Shown: positions 7,151 to 15,711 of the stretch, piece by piece
How positions within the stretch are numbered: position 1 is the first letter of the stretch
Layout of the letters: each line of letters starts with the position of its first letter
Assembly (NCBI GenBank): GCA_944390795.1
Contig: CALXRI010000022.1
Coordinates: forward strand, 1 to 50,359
Length of the DNA: 50,359 bases
Reading direction: 5' to 3'
Source of the DNA: an uncultured Victivallales bacterium
GTDB taxonomy: Bacteria; Verrucomicrobiota; Lentisphaeria; Victivallales; UBA1829
Notes under the pieces: generated by a model
Databases searched by the model: none
What the model saw: the letters and a program-made list of their open reading frames with translations, nothing else
What the model was told of the DNA's origin: nothing
Position numbers and translations under genes: made by a program

Positions 7151-9046
7151 ATGTGGATTCACGGAAAAATACCGGTACTGTGCATTGTGCTTCTGCTGCT
7201 GAATCAAGGATATGCGCAGACGGTAAAGGCATCCTCTTTTGGTTTTCACCCTGAAAATGCGACAGCGTGTCTTCAGGCTGCGATTAATTCCAATGCACGG
7301 AAGGTGATTGTTGATTATCAAGGTAAAGACTGGATAATTGAACCTGTGACTCTAGTTTCTGATCAGGAGATTATTTTTGAAAACAATGTTATTATCCGTG
7401 CCAGGAAAGGGGCCTTCAAAGGAAAAGACGACAGTTTGTTTACAGCCACGGGAAAGAAAAACATCATACTGCGTGGTTTCGGCAGTGTTAAGATGATCAT
7501 GAATAAGGCTGATTATCAGAGTCGCCTGTATACTCCTGCAGAATGGCGTCACTGTCTCAATTTTCTCAGCTGTGAAAATGTAAGGATTGAGAATCTGACG
7601 TTGCTTGCAAGCGGAGGAGACGGCATTTATCTTGGTAATGATTGGAAGAACAAAGGAATTTCTTATTGCAGAAATATCAGAATTGAAAACGTTGTAGTTG
7701 CAGAACAGCATCGCCAGGGAATTTCTGTCATTTCAGCGGAAGATCTTCTGATCCGGAACTGCTCCTTCAATAACACCAGCGGTACACCGCCGGCGGCGGG
7801 GATTGATTTTGAGCCGAATAATCCGGGAGAACGTCTCGTAAATTGCGTTTTGGAAAACTGTGCCTTCAAGGATAACCAGGGAAGTGGAATTGAGTTTTTC
7901 CTGAATGCTTTGAATGAAAAATCAGTTCCTGTTTCCGTGACAATAAAAGGATGTGTGATGGAGGGAAATGCCGCGAATATCCGATTTATGCAGGGGCAGG
8001 ATGAGAATGTTCGTGGAGAGGTTTATTTTCAGGATAGCATGCTGGTTTCAAATGGAAGACAGAACGTATCAATTCTTGGTTTGGGCTCCCATTTCCGACT
8101 TGGTTTTGCAAACTTGAAGATTGAGAATACCAGGAACCCATCGGAAGCTTTTTCCATTGCTTCCGGATTTGAAAGTATGGGGGAAATCCGTTTTGACAAT
8201 GTGTCCGTCACGGAACGGAAAATGCGTCCGGCAATCGGGGTGAATCTGTTTCAGGGGAAGCTCCCCACCGGAATCAATGCCTTCGGAGACATTACACTGA
8301 ACGGAAAGCGATTCGATGTGAAACAGTTCTGCCGTGAGCATGAAACGTTTGTCCATGGACTGCAACAGAAAAAGTGGAAAGTAAAAACGAAGGAACTTGC
8401 TGTTAAATGGGACAGAAAGCCTCTTGAAAATGCTGCGTTATTCAGAATCCGGTCTCCATTCCAGTTCCTCCAGTATTGTCGGGCGGGGGAAACTCTGAAT
8501 ATCGATGTTTCAGCAAAAGCGGCGGGACGCAATCGCAGCAGGATCGCATTGACCGTCCACAGCCCCGCAGGAGAACTGATACGTTCCAGAAAACTTGATC
8601 CCGGCGAAACACTTCGCCTGAACGACAAGGCTGACAAAACTGGTTTTTATCGGATCAAGTGCAATCCCGAAAATAATCTGGCCATCATTGCCTCAAAAAT
8701 GCCCGGACAGGCTATTGTCCCAGACGGAATTCTTCAATTGATGAATCCTGTTGGCAGTCTCTACTTTGAGGTCCCCGCTGGGGTGGAAAATTTCAGCCTG
8801 ATGGCAGCTGGAGATCCTGGTGAATATGTCACTGTAACACTTCGGAATCCGGAAGGGAAAACCATACTGCGCCGGGAACATTTTGATACCCCTTATATCT
8901 TTCACGTGACACGCGAAAACAAAAACATAGCGGAGATCTGGTCGATCAGTTTTGAAAATGCAGTTGAGGATGTTTCAATCCTGCTGGGAAGCGCACTGAA
9001 TCCGCTTTTGGCTGTTGATCCGGCGCTTCTTCTCCGCAAAAAATAA
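7151..9046 (+). CDS. Secreted right-handed beta-helix protein (pectate-lyase superfamily)
   Basis: A 631-residue exported protein. The signal peptide is MWIHGKIPVLCIVLLLLNQG with a YAQ cleavage site near residue 23. The region from about 30 to 330 has the repeating coils of a parallel beta-helix (IIFENNVIIRA, NIILRGFGSV, VRIENLTLLAS, GDGIYLGND, IRIENVVVAE), and the start SFGFHPENATACLQAAINSN matches the pectate-lyase-3/GH28-type opening. The part after residue 400 is beta-rich and unassigned, perhaps a carbohydrate-binding or sorting module. It probably cuts or binds an acidic or branched polysaccharide. The ribosome site ACAGGAGAA lies about 10 nt upstream. The enzyme class (lyase, hydrolase or epimerase) cannot be told by eye. 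Confidence 0.75.
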   Translation: MWIHGKIPVLCIVLLLLNQGYAQTVKASSFGFHPENATACLQAAINSNARKVIVDYQGKDWIIEPVTLVSDQEIIFENNVIIRARKGAFKGKDDSLFTATGKKNIILRGFGSVKMIMNKADYQSRLYTPAEWRHCLNFLSCENVRIENLTLLASGGDGIYLGNDWKNKGISYCRNIRIENVVVAEQHRQGISVISAEDLLIRNCSFNNTSGTPPAAGIDFEPNNPGERLVNCVLENCAFKDNQGSGIEFFLNALNEKSVPVSVTIKGCVMEGNAANIRFMQGQDENVRGEVYFQDSMLVSNGRQNVSILGLGSHFRLGFANLKIENTRNPSEAFSIASGFESMGEIRFDNVSVTERKMRPAIGVNLFQGKLPTGINAFGDITLNGKRFDVKQFCREHETFVHGLQQKKWKVKTKELAVKWDRKPLENAALFRIRSPFQFLQYCRAGETLNIDVSAKAAGRNRSRIALTVHSPAGELIRSRKLDPGETLRLNDKADKTGFYRIKCNPENNLAIIASKMPGQAIVPDGILQLMNPVGSLYFEVPAGVENFSLMAAGDPGEYVTVTLRNPEGKTILRREHFDTPYIFHVTRENKNIAEIWSISFENAVEDVSILLGSALNPLLAVDPALLLRKK

Positions 9047-9187
9047 ATCCCGGACATCGTATTTTTCCCTATTTTTCTGTTTCGAGAGGGGGAATCTGAG
9101 AAAACTGCATCTGCCTGAAAAATACTTGTCAGCCCTGAATGCCGGAAACATGTTCTGGCGTTTTCCCTTGCGGGGAGTGAACTGCCG

Positions 9188-10033
9188 GTGGACGTGAAAC
9201 TGGAAGGTCCCTACAACACTCAGCAGTTCAGTTTCAGCAGAAATATCATTTTTTCCAACGGGCACAACCGCTACACACTTGTATTCGTTCAGAACAAAGC
9301 CACGGAAACAAGCGCTCCGCGGACTTCGATGTATCTGCACGGCCCGACCCTGTACGGAAGCTTTTCCCGTCCTACGGATTTTGCAAGGCTTACGGTGAAT
9401 GGCATTCCGTTCAGCAGACTGGAACCCCGGGCGGAGGACATCAGACTCTGGAAGGACGGGAAAAACGCAGGTGCGGATATCTCGCTGAATTTTGACGGCG
9501 CCAGGTTGATCCTGCGTTTTTACATGCGGGAGGATTCTCCCGTCCTTTTCGGTTCTGTCAGGCGCGCGGAAAACTCCGTCACGCCGTTTCAAACTGCAAT
9601 CCTGCAGTTCCATGCGGTTCCTTCCGGTCTGACATACGGCAAAGACCGCAAGATCGTGTGGCAGGGGGAGGATTTCGCCAGAGAAGCCGTTACGGCGAAA
9701 CGAACGATCCTGGCGGATGAAAAGGCTGTTCCGCTTTCTCCGGAAGACTGTTATTTCATTCTGCAGGATTCCAGAAACAACGGTGTCCTGAAACCGGAAC
9801 AGAAGGACAATCGGGAAAACATCGGTCCCTGCTTTCTGACATGCGATCTCTCAAAAGGCGTGGAAAGAAGCGATCTGCTGATCCGCCGCTCCTCCACGGT
9901 AGTTTTTACCTTTCGTCTGTGTCCGGAGCAGGGGGAATTTCGTTTCGGCGTCTGGCAGCATAAAAACCGCCATTCCAACAGCGAATTCAGGACCCTTTTT
10001 GAAAAGACCAGGTCCGCGTTTCTTCTGAAGTGA
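9188..10033 (+). CDS. Uncharacterised protein downstream of the beta-helix gene, 5' end uncertain
   Basis: I do not recognise this 281-residue product. It is beta-rich and soluble and has no clear signal peptide; the GTG at 9188 is the first available start. The same frame stays open back to 9119 and reads KHVLAFSLAGSELPVDVKLE across the assigned start, which looks like genuine coding sequence without an ATG. The gene may therefore have lost its N-terminus, or a frameshift may lie near 9100-9120, where another frame (9015-9197) begins. It is 141 bp downstream of the beta-helix gene and on the same strand, so it probably belonged to the same locus. No function is proposed. Confidence 0.55.
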   Translation: MDVKLEGPYNTQQFSFSRNIIFSNGHNRYTLVFVQNKATETSAPRTSMYLHGPTLYGSFSRPTDFARLTVNGIPFSRLEPRAEDIRLWKDGKNAGADISLNFDGARLILRFYMREDSPVLFGSVRRAENSVTPFQTAILQFHAVPSGLTYGKDRKIVWQGEDFAREAVTAKRTILADEKAVPLSPEDCYFILQDSRNNGVLKPEQKDNRENIGPCFLTCDLSKGVERSDLLIRRSSTVVFTFRLCPEQGEFRFGVWQHKNRHSNSEFRTLFEKTRSAFLLK

Positions 10034-10267
10034 TCCCGGCGTGCGTCTTCTGGCATAAAAGAGTTTTTGAATGAGGGGGTGTGCGGCGCATGGAGCCGCT
10101 GGTGTTGCATCCCGGAGCGGGGGACATTCGGGATTTTTCCGGAATCCCGCGCGTGAACACAGCGGGCGTCTCAGGCGGAAGAGCCTTCGGACCGGATCGT
10201 ATTTCATCCATGCCGCCGTATCGCGGAAATGGCGGGACCTGTCCGTGGAAGATTCGCGCTTTCCCCG

Positions 10268-10738
10268 TTACTTTTCCACGATGCCTTCGAGCATTTTCTC
10301 CTGCTCCGGCAGGATGTTCCGGCGGAAAACCTCCCCCGGGATTCCGCCGATCAGACGCATGAGGAGACTTGTGTTCAGCATGGCAAGATACGTTTTCCCG
10401 TCCTGTTTTTCATAGATCGCCGTCCGACATGGAATGAGGCAGCCGATCTCCGGATCGGTGGTGAGGAGCGGCGCGGCGTATTTCCGCGAACAGAGCTCAA
10501 AGACCGCAATTTTTCCGGCGGGAAGTCCGCATTTCTGCGTCCGGACCGTCCAGCCGGGCACGGCGGAGGCGTTGCGCGGAAACTCCTCGACAGTTTTCTC
10601 ATAGGAAAGGCTCCCCGGTATTTCGCGGATCAGCGAGGCGCGCAGAAAGAGCACTCCTCCGGTGAAGGTCAGCGCGATTCCCCAGAACAGTCCGAGTCCG
10701 AAAAATACAAGACGCACATGGCGCTCGATGAATTTCAT
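10268..10738 (-). CDS. DUF302 family membrane-anchored protein
   Basis: A 156-residue protein with one N-terminal membrane segment (VFFGLGLFWGIALTFTGGVL, about residues 11-30) and a DUF302 domain after about residue 60. The characteristic stretch is ELCSRKYAAPLLTTDPEIGC, followed by IPCRTAIYEKQDGKTYLAML. DUF302 domains occur in many bacteria and archaea; their biochemical role is unknown, though a cofactor or heme-binding task has been suggested. Start 10738 is chosen because GGAGGAAACATC directly precedes that ATG; an upstream open frame lacks such a site. It is divergent from the EamA gene, with its own promoter. Confidence 0.75.
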   Translation of the reverse strand: MKFIERHVRLVFFGLGLFWGIALTFTGGVLFLRASLIREIPGSLSYEKTVEEFPRNASAVPGWTVRTQKCGLPAGKIAVFELCSRKYAAPLLTTDPEIGCLIPCRTAIYEKQDGKTYLAMLNTSLLMRLIGGIPGEVFRRNILPEQEKMLEGIVEK

Positions 10739-10767
10739 GATGTTTCCTCCTCTCCGTATTGCAAAAT

Positions 10768-10795
10768 AATATAGTGCGGAGCTTCCGGAAATCAA
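10768..10795 (-). promoter_or_regulatory. Candidate promoter of the DUF302 gene
   Basis: On the minus strand TTGATT (10795-10790) and TATATT (10773-10768) are 16 nt apart, and the ATG at 10738 follows 30 nt downstream. It lies back-to-back with the promoter of the EamA gene at 10800. Confidence 0.5.
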
Positions 10796-10799
10796 CCGC

Positions 10800-10827
10800 T
10801 TGAAAACCGGGTTTCCCATGATATAGT
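10800..10827 (+). promoter_or_regulatory. Candidate promoter of the EamA transporter gene
   Basis: TTGAAA (10800-10805) and TATAGT (10822-10827) are separated by 16 nt, 80 nt upstream of the ATG at 10908. Only four bases separate its -35 box from that of the divergent promoter, so one regulator or polymerase could affect both. Confidence 0.5.
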
Positions 10828-10907
10828 AACGGCCGTTTCCGGTCGGGGACGGCGGGGAAACGTCAATGCCATGCCGTCCGGTCGGATGTCTGAAAAAAGG
10901 TTTTGCC

Positions 10908-11810
10908 ATGTTGTTCGGAATTGCCGCCGGGCTGGTTTCCGCCCTGCTTCAGTCGGTTTCCTATCTGTGCAGCGCAGGTTTCATGCTGAAATACCGTTCG
11001 CCGTTGCGGCTCGTCATCTTTTCCCAGCTGGTGATGGGAGCGTTCTGTCTGCCGTTCGTGCCGTTCGTTTTCCCGCGCGAGCTTCAGGAGCACCTGTTGG
11101 AATTCACGCTGTGGATCGGCGTCTGGCTGGTGGTCTTTTCGATTGGACAGGTGGCCTTCTTCAGTGCGCTGCGTTCCATTGAGTCCAGTCGGATCTCCTC
11201 GCTGCTCGGACTCAAAATTCTGGTGCTTTCCGCGATTTCCATCCTTGTCCTCCGCACGGAACTTGCCGCGCTCCAGTGGATCGCAATTCTCCTCGCCACC
11301 GCCGCGGCGGTCGGAATGAACTGGAGCGGCGGGGCACGGTTTTCCCCGGCGGGGATCGCCTGGCTCTTTCTCGCGCTGATCTTCTATTCGCTGACGGATA
11401 TGACCGAAACCCGCCTCGTGACGATGCCGCATGAGGGAAGTCTTGCATTCCACAGTTTTTCCGTCGGGTGCGTCTGCTATGCCGCCCTCGGGATTGCGAC
11501 TCTGCCGTTTCTGCTGAAATTCCGCTGGACGAACAGGCAGTTCCTTCATGCCGTTCCGTTTGCCGGAGTGTGGTTTTTTTCGCAGGTGGCCCTCTTCGTC
11601 TGCTTCGGACTGCTCGGAACCGTGTTCGGCAACGTGATCCAGGCGAGCCGCGGTCTGATTTCCATTGCCCTCGGCATGCTGCTTTTCCGCTTCGGGCTCG
11701 GGAAGTTCGACGCGAAGATCGGAGGGCGGATGTGGCTGCGCCGTGCCGTCGCCTCAGTTCTGATGGCGCTCGGAATTATCCTCTATTCCCTTGCGCAGTG
11801 GCGCGCCTGA
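10908..11810 (+). CDS. EamA/DMT-superfamily transporter
   Basis: A 300-residue integral membrane protein with about ten hydrophobic segments in the two-fold EamA arrangement, from LFGIAAGLVSALLQSVSYLC at the N-terminus to LMALGIILYSLAQWRA at the end. An EamA-like signature sits near residues 95-110, where ALRSIESSRISSLLGLKILV corresponds to the inner repeat end, and again in VFGNVIQASRGLISIALGML near residue 250. DMT family members export or import small metabolites such as amino acids, nucleotide sugars or drugs; the substrate is not predictable. The start at 10908 gives the N-terminal helix; an earlier ATG at 10866 would add an unlikely soluble tail. It ends 13 bp before ligA's stop, convergent. 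Confidence 0.75.
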   Translation: MLFGIAAGLVSALLQSVSYLCSAGFMLKYRSPLRLVIFSQLVMGAFCLPFVPFVFPRELQEHLLEFTLWIGVWLVVFSIGQVAFFSALRSIESSRISSLLGLKILVLSAISILVLRTELAALQWIAILLATAAAVGMNWSGGARFSPAGIAWLFLALIFYSLTDMTETRLVTMPHEGSLAFHSFSVGCVCYAALGIATLPFLLKFRWTNRQFLHAVPFAGVWFFSQVALFVCFGLLGTVFGNVIQASRGLISIALGMLLFRFGLGKFDAKIGGRMWLRRAVASVLMALGIILYSLAQWRA

Positions 11811-11823
11811 TCGATCTTCCGCT

Positions 11824-13716
11824 TCAGAATTTGTGTCCGGCGAAGAGATCGTCCTCCGGGGGCGTTTCCTTCCGGGCTCCGGCGAGCGAACCCAGCCATT
11901 CCGTGAGCGGGAGAACCTTTACGCCGAGTTTTGCCGCCTTCTGCGCCTTGGTCGAGTTCGATTCCCCGTCCGCCGCCACCAGAAGCGAAAGGGCGGCGGT
12001 GACGGAATCGACCGCTTCATAGCCGTTTTCCGCGGCGAGTTTTTCGTAATACGAGCGTTTCTCGGGCATTTTCCCTGTGAAGCAGATCGTCGGACGAGGC
12101 GCATCCGCGCTGTTTTTCGTCGTGCGCATGCTGACGCCTGCCAGAAGCTCGTCGAGAAATGCCTTCTGCGCCCTGAGCTCCTCTTCAAGCGCCGCCGCGC
12201 GTTCCGGTCCGATCCCGTCGATTTTCGCAAGTTCTCCGGCATTCAGTCCTTCGAGTTCGGCAAGCGTGTACTGCCGGAGAATGCTTTTGGCGATGTTGGG
12301 ACCGATTCCCCTGATGTTCAGAGAGGCAAGCACCTGCCAGTCGGGAACGTTTTTCGCCGCCTGAATTTCGTTGTAGAGATTGTGCGCGGAGAGCGCCTGG
12401 AATCCTTCCAGCTTCATGATGTCGGCCGTTGTGAGGCGGAAGATGTCGTTCAGGTCGCGCACGCCGAGGACGGCGATCATCTTCCGGATGTTGGGCTCTC
12501 CGAGCCGTTCGATGCCGATATTTCTCACCGCCGCAAGCAGACGCATGACACGGGTTTCGGGGCATTCGGGATTGACGCAGCGGAGTTCGGGCAGATCGCG
12601 GACCAGCTCCTTCCCGCACGAGGGGCATACGGTGATGATGCAGTCTTTCCGTTCCCCGCCGGGCGCGGACGCGACAATGTAGGGAATGACGTCTCCCGCG
12701 CGTTCCACCGTGACAGTGTCGCCGATGTGAATATCCTTGTCCAGCACGTTCTGAAGATTGTGCAGACTCACATGGCGGATGGTCGTTCCGCTGATTTCAA
12801 CGGGGTCGATCTCCGCCACGGGCGTGAGGCAGTTTTTTCCGAAGCTCCACTCGACGGCACGGACGCGCGACTCCCGGCGGACGCCGCTGAACTTGAAGGC
12901 GATCTGGCCGCGCGGATGATGCGCCGTGCTGCCGAGGGAGCGCGCGTAGGCCTCATCCGCGAGCTTGAGGACGATGCCGTCCATGGGATACGGAAGCGTC
13001 TCGATTTTCTGCACAAGCTCATCCCAGTTTTCGCGCAGGGTTCCGTATGTCGTGTTCCACGAGTGGAGCGAATAGTCGACCAGCGTCAGTTTCGCGTGCT
13101 GGTGAAGCATCATGGCGATGTCCTTGAGTCCCATGATTCCGGCTGCGGCGTTGCGGGAGTTCCGGTAGGTCGCGCCGCTGCGGTTGCGGATGTTGGCGTA
13201 GAGGGTTTTGAAGTCGTCGTCGCGGATCACGATCTCGCCGCGCGCCTGTCCGCGGAACTCCGCAAGCGGCATGACGCCCTTCGGATGTTCCAGTTCGATC
13301 AGCGGGACCTTGTCGCTGATGTTCTCCCCGGTTTCGCCGTCGCCGCGCGTGGCGAGGATGCCGCCGGACCAGACGGCCGAAATCCCGTCGTATTTCGGCT
13401 GAACGAGCAGCGGTTCAACTGGCGTGCGCACGTATTTCCCCGCCCATTCCATGACTTCGTCGAGCGAATACGCCTTGTCGAGCGAGAGCATCGGCTCGCG
13501 GTGGACGACTTTTCCCGAACCGGACACTGCCGGCGCATTGACCGCGGAGAGCAGCGGATGATCCGGATTGAGTTCGGCAAGACGCCGCATCAGGAAGTCA
13601 TACTTCTCGTCGGAGATCTCCGGCTCCGCCTCCTTCCAGTATTTGACGTTGTGATATTCGATCAGCCGCGCCAGCTGCGCCTCGTTCAGATTCCGGATTG
13701 CATTTTCGTCAAGCAT
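11824..13716 (-). CDS. ligA: NAD-dependent DNA ligase
   Basis: LigA seals nicks using NAD+ and is essential in bacterial replication. The 630 residues show all modules in order. They begin with a short domain Ia and the SLDKAYSLDEV stretch. The adenylation lysine lies in QPKYDGISAVW (about residue 109). The OB-fold contains SFGKNCLTPVAEIDPV. A four-cysteine zinc finger (CPSC, then CVNPEC) lies near residues 375-400. Helix-hairpin-helix repeats follow (IRGIGPNIAKSIL, KIDGIGPERAAAL), and the C-terminal BRCT domain has TICFTGKMP near residue 550. It is somewhat shorter than the usual 670. A leftward single gene; its start is the only good ATG. The plus-strand open frame covering it is a codon-bias shadow. 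Confidence 0.95.
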   Translation of the reverse strand: MLDENAIRNLNEAQLARLIEYHNVKYWKEAEPEISDEKYDFLMRRLAELNPDHPLLSAVNAPAVSGSGKVVHREPMLSLDKAYSLDEVMEWAGKYVRTPVEPLLVQPKYDGISAVWSGGILATRGDGETGENISDKVPLIELEHPKGVMPLAEFRGQARGEIVIRDDDFKTLYANIRNRSGATYRNSRNAAAGIMGLKDIAMMLHQHAKLTLVDYSLHSWNTTYGTLRENWDELVQKIETLPYPMDGIVLKLADEAYARSLGSTAHHPRGQIAFKFSGVRRESRVRAVEWSFGKNCLTPVAEIDPVEISGTTIRHVSLHNLQNVLDKDIHIGDTVTVERAGDVIPYIVASAPGGERKDCIITVCPSCGKELVRDLPELRCVNPECPETRVMRLLAAVRNIGIERLGEPNIRKMIAVLGVRDLNDIFRLTTADIMKLEGFQALSAHNLYNEIQAAKNVPDWQVLASLNIRGIGPNIAKSILRQYTLAELEGLNAGELAKIDGIGPERAAALEEELRAQKAFLDELLAGVSMRTTKNSADAPRPTICFTGKMPEKRSYYEKLAAENGYEAVDSVTAALSLLVAADGESNSTKAQKAAKLGVKVLPLTEWLGSLAGARKETPPEDDLFAGHKF

Positions 13717-13956
13717 CGCTTTGATTCCTGTTGTTGGAGATGAAGAAATATAATCAGTTTTTCCGGATTATACAAGAGAGGAAAGGGCGCCTGTGAAAGA
13801 AAAGCGCAATGTGATGCGCATATGCCGGGAATGTTTGATTCGTGAATCCGCGGAGTGTGCCACGCTCCGCAGTCCGCTTGATTTTTTCCCGCGCGGGGAT
13901 ATATTCCGCATGAGACGGGGAGGGGAGGAATGAAAACACCGGAAAGGGGGGCGGCG

Positions 13957-14502
13957 ATGAAGGAATTTCCACTGCAGAAAGTTTTCACCTTGATCGAGCC
14001 GGGACCTGTGCTGCTGCTGACGACGGCCGCCGGGCGCAGGAAAAACATCATGACGCTCTCCTGGAGCATGGTCATGGATTTCAGCGGGAACATCGCCATC
14101 GTGACCGGTTCGTGGAATCATTCGTTTGAGGCCCTGATGAAGACGGGAGAGTGCGTGCTTGCCGTTCCGGGGGCGGATCTGATGGAAACTGTCATCGGCA
14201 TCGGTACATGCTCCGGCGCCGATACGGACAAATTCGGAGCGTTCGGCCTTACCGCGAAGAAGGGCGGGGAGGTCGGGGCGCCGCTGATCGGAGAATGTCT
14301 GGCGAACATCGAATGCCGCGTTGCCGATTATGTCGAGGCGCACAGCCTGATCGTGCTTTCCGCTGTCAGGGCATGGACCAATCCCGACCGGGGGGAACGC
14401 CGGACGTTCCATGCCGTCGGCGACGGCACGTTTGTCATTGACGGCAGACATGTCAGGAACCTCCGCGCCCGGATGGAATCCAAGCTTCCGCCCGGAGTCT
14501 GA
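13957..14502 (+). CDS. Flavin reductase family (FMN-binding split-barrel) protein
   Basis: A 181-residue protein of the flavin-reductase-like split-barrel family. It opens with FPLQKVFTLIEPGPVLLLTT, followed by RRKNIMTLSWSMVMDFSG, where the backbone binds FMN phosphate, then IVTGSWNHSFEAL and KTGECVLAVPGADL. Relatives reduce flavins with NAD(P)H or act as flavoredoxin-type electron carriers in anaerobes. Start 13957 (MKEFPLQKV) fits the family; the ATG at 13930 with GGGGAGGA is also possible and would add nine residues. It stands alone, converging with nifS, 22 bp away. Partner and substrate are not indicated by the context. Confidence 0.8.
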   Translation: MKEFPLQKVFTLIEPGPVLLLTTAAGRRKNIMTLSWSMVMDFSGNIAIVTGSWNHSFEALMKTGECVLAVPGADLMETVIGIGTCSGADTDKFGAFGLTAKKGGEVGAPLIGECLANIECRVADYVEAHSLIVLSAVRAWTNPDRGERRTFHAVGDGTFVIDGRHVRNLRARMESKLPPGV

Positions 14503-14523
14503 AGGAGCCTCCGGACGCACATC

Positions 14524-15699
14524 CTACGGGGCCGGCTGTTTCCAGTAGGGGGAAATTTCCCGGAGGCGCGCAATCACCGGAGGCAGTTTTTCCAGCACGA
14601 AATCCACTTCCTCCATCGTGTTGTAGCGCGAGAGGCTGAACCGGATTGCGCCGTGCGCCGCCGTGTAGGGCGTTCCCATCGCACGCAGAACATGGGAGGG
14701 TTCCAGGCTTCCCGTCGTGCAGGCGCTGCCGCTCGACGCGCAGATCTGAAACATGTCCAGCAACATCAGGATCGATTCCCCTTCGATGTACTCGAACGAG
14801 ATGTTGCTTGTGTTGGGAAGGCGGTTCGCGGGATCGCCGTTCACGCGGACGGCGGGAATGGTCGCAAGAACCGTCTGCTCGAGCTTGTCCCGCATCGCGC
14901 GGACGCGTGTCTGCTCGTCGCCGATGTGAAGGCGCGCGAGCTCCGCGGCCTTGCCCAGTCCGACGATCGAGGCGACGTTTTCCGTTCCCGCGCGCCGCCC
15001 GCTCTCCTGATGTCCGCCGACAATGAACGGACGGAAGCGCACGCCGCGCTTGACGTAAAGCGCGCCGACTCCTTTCGGCGCATGGAGCTTGTGCCCGGAA
15101 AGGCTCAGGAAATCGATGTTCATGTCGGAGAGCTTCATCGGGATCTTGCCGACCGCCTGCACGGCGTCGGTGTGGAAGAGCGCTCCGTTCCGGTGCGCGA
15201 GCTCGGCCAGTTCCGCAACCGGATAGAGATTGCCGGTTTCGTTGTTCGCCCACATCACGGAGACGATCGCGGTTTCGTCGTCGATCATCTCCGCCGCGCG
15301 TTTGAGATCGAGGCGGCCTTTCCCGTCGACGGGGATCAGCGAGACGCGGTAGCCGCGCCGCTCCAGTTCCTTGCCCAGGCTCAGAACGGCCGGATGCTCG
15401 ACTTTTGTCGTCACGACCTTGTTGCGTTTCGGACAGTTCAGGAGCGCGCTGAAAATCGCCGCGCTGTCGCTTTCCGTTCCGCAGGAGGTGAAGATGAGTT
15501 CGGTCGGAGCCGCGCCGAGAAGAGAGGCAAGCGATTCCCGTGCCGCCTCCACGTGTGCCGCAACCTGTCCGCCGAAGCGGTGAATGCTCGACGGATTGCC
15601 GTACAGATTCGTCAGAAACGGCTTCATCGCCTCAAAAACTTCCGGCGCCACCATCGTGGTCGCGTTATTGTCGAAATAGATGACTTTCCCTTCTTCCAT
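14524..15699 (-). CDS. nifS: Cysteine desulfurase, NifS type
   Basis: A PLP enzyme that takes sulfur from cysteine for iron-sulfur cluster assembly. The 391 residues contain the family's landmarks: YFDNNATTMVAPEVFEAM at the start, TSCGTESDSAAIF near residue 70, the PLP lysine in LSGHKLHAPKGVGALY near residue 205, GGHQESGRRAGTEN near residue 228 and the persulfide cysteine in ASSGSACTTGSLEPSHVL near residue 325. It lies 12 bp downstream of nifU on the same strand, and the pair probably forms the cell's Fe-S assembly unit. Nothing in the window suggests nitrogen fixation, so the Nif names reflect the protein type. Confidence 0.93.
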   Translation of the reverse strand: MEEGKVIYFDNNATTMVAPEVFEAMKPFLTNLYGNPSSIHRFGGQVAAHVEAARESLASLLGAAPTELIFTSCGTESDSAAIFSALLNCPKRNKVVTTKVEHPAVLSLGKELERRGYRVSLIPVDGKGRLDLKRAAEMIDDETAIVSVMWANNETGNLYPVAELAELAHRNGALFHTDAVQAVGKIPMKLSDMNIDFLSLSGHKLHAPKGVGALYVKRGVRFRPFIVGGHQESGRRAGTENVASIVGLGKAAELARLHIGDEQTRVRAMRDKLEQTVLATIPAVRVNGDPANRLPNTSNISFEYIEGESILMLLDMFQICASSGSACTTGSLEPSHVLRAMGTPYTAAHGAIRFSLSRYNTMEEVDFVLEKLPPVIARLREISPYWKQPAP

Positions 15700-15711
15700 A
15701 TCGCGCCTCCT

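Noticed and set aside
11791-13743. 650-codon plus-strand open frame over ligA
   Set aside because: It lies entirely antisense to a gene with all LigA motifs and shows no domain; GC-rich third positions create long shadows here.
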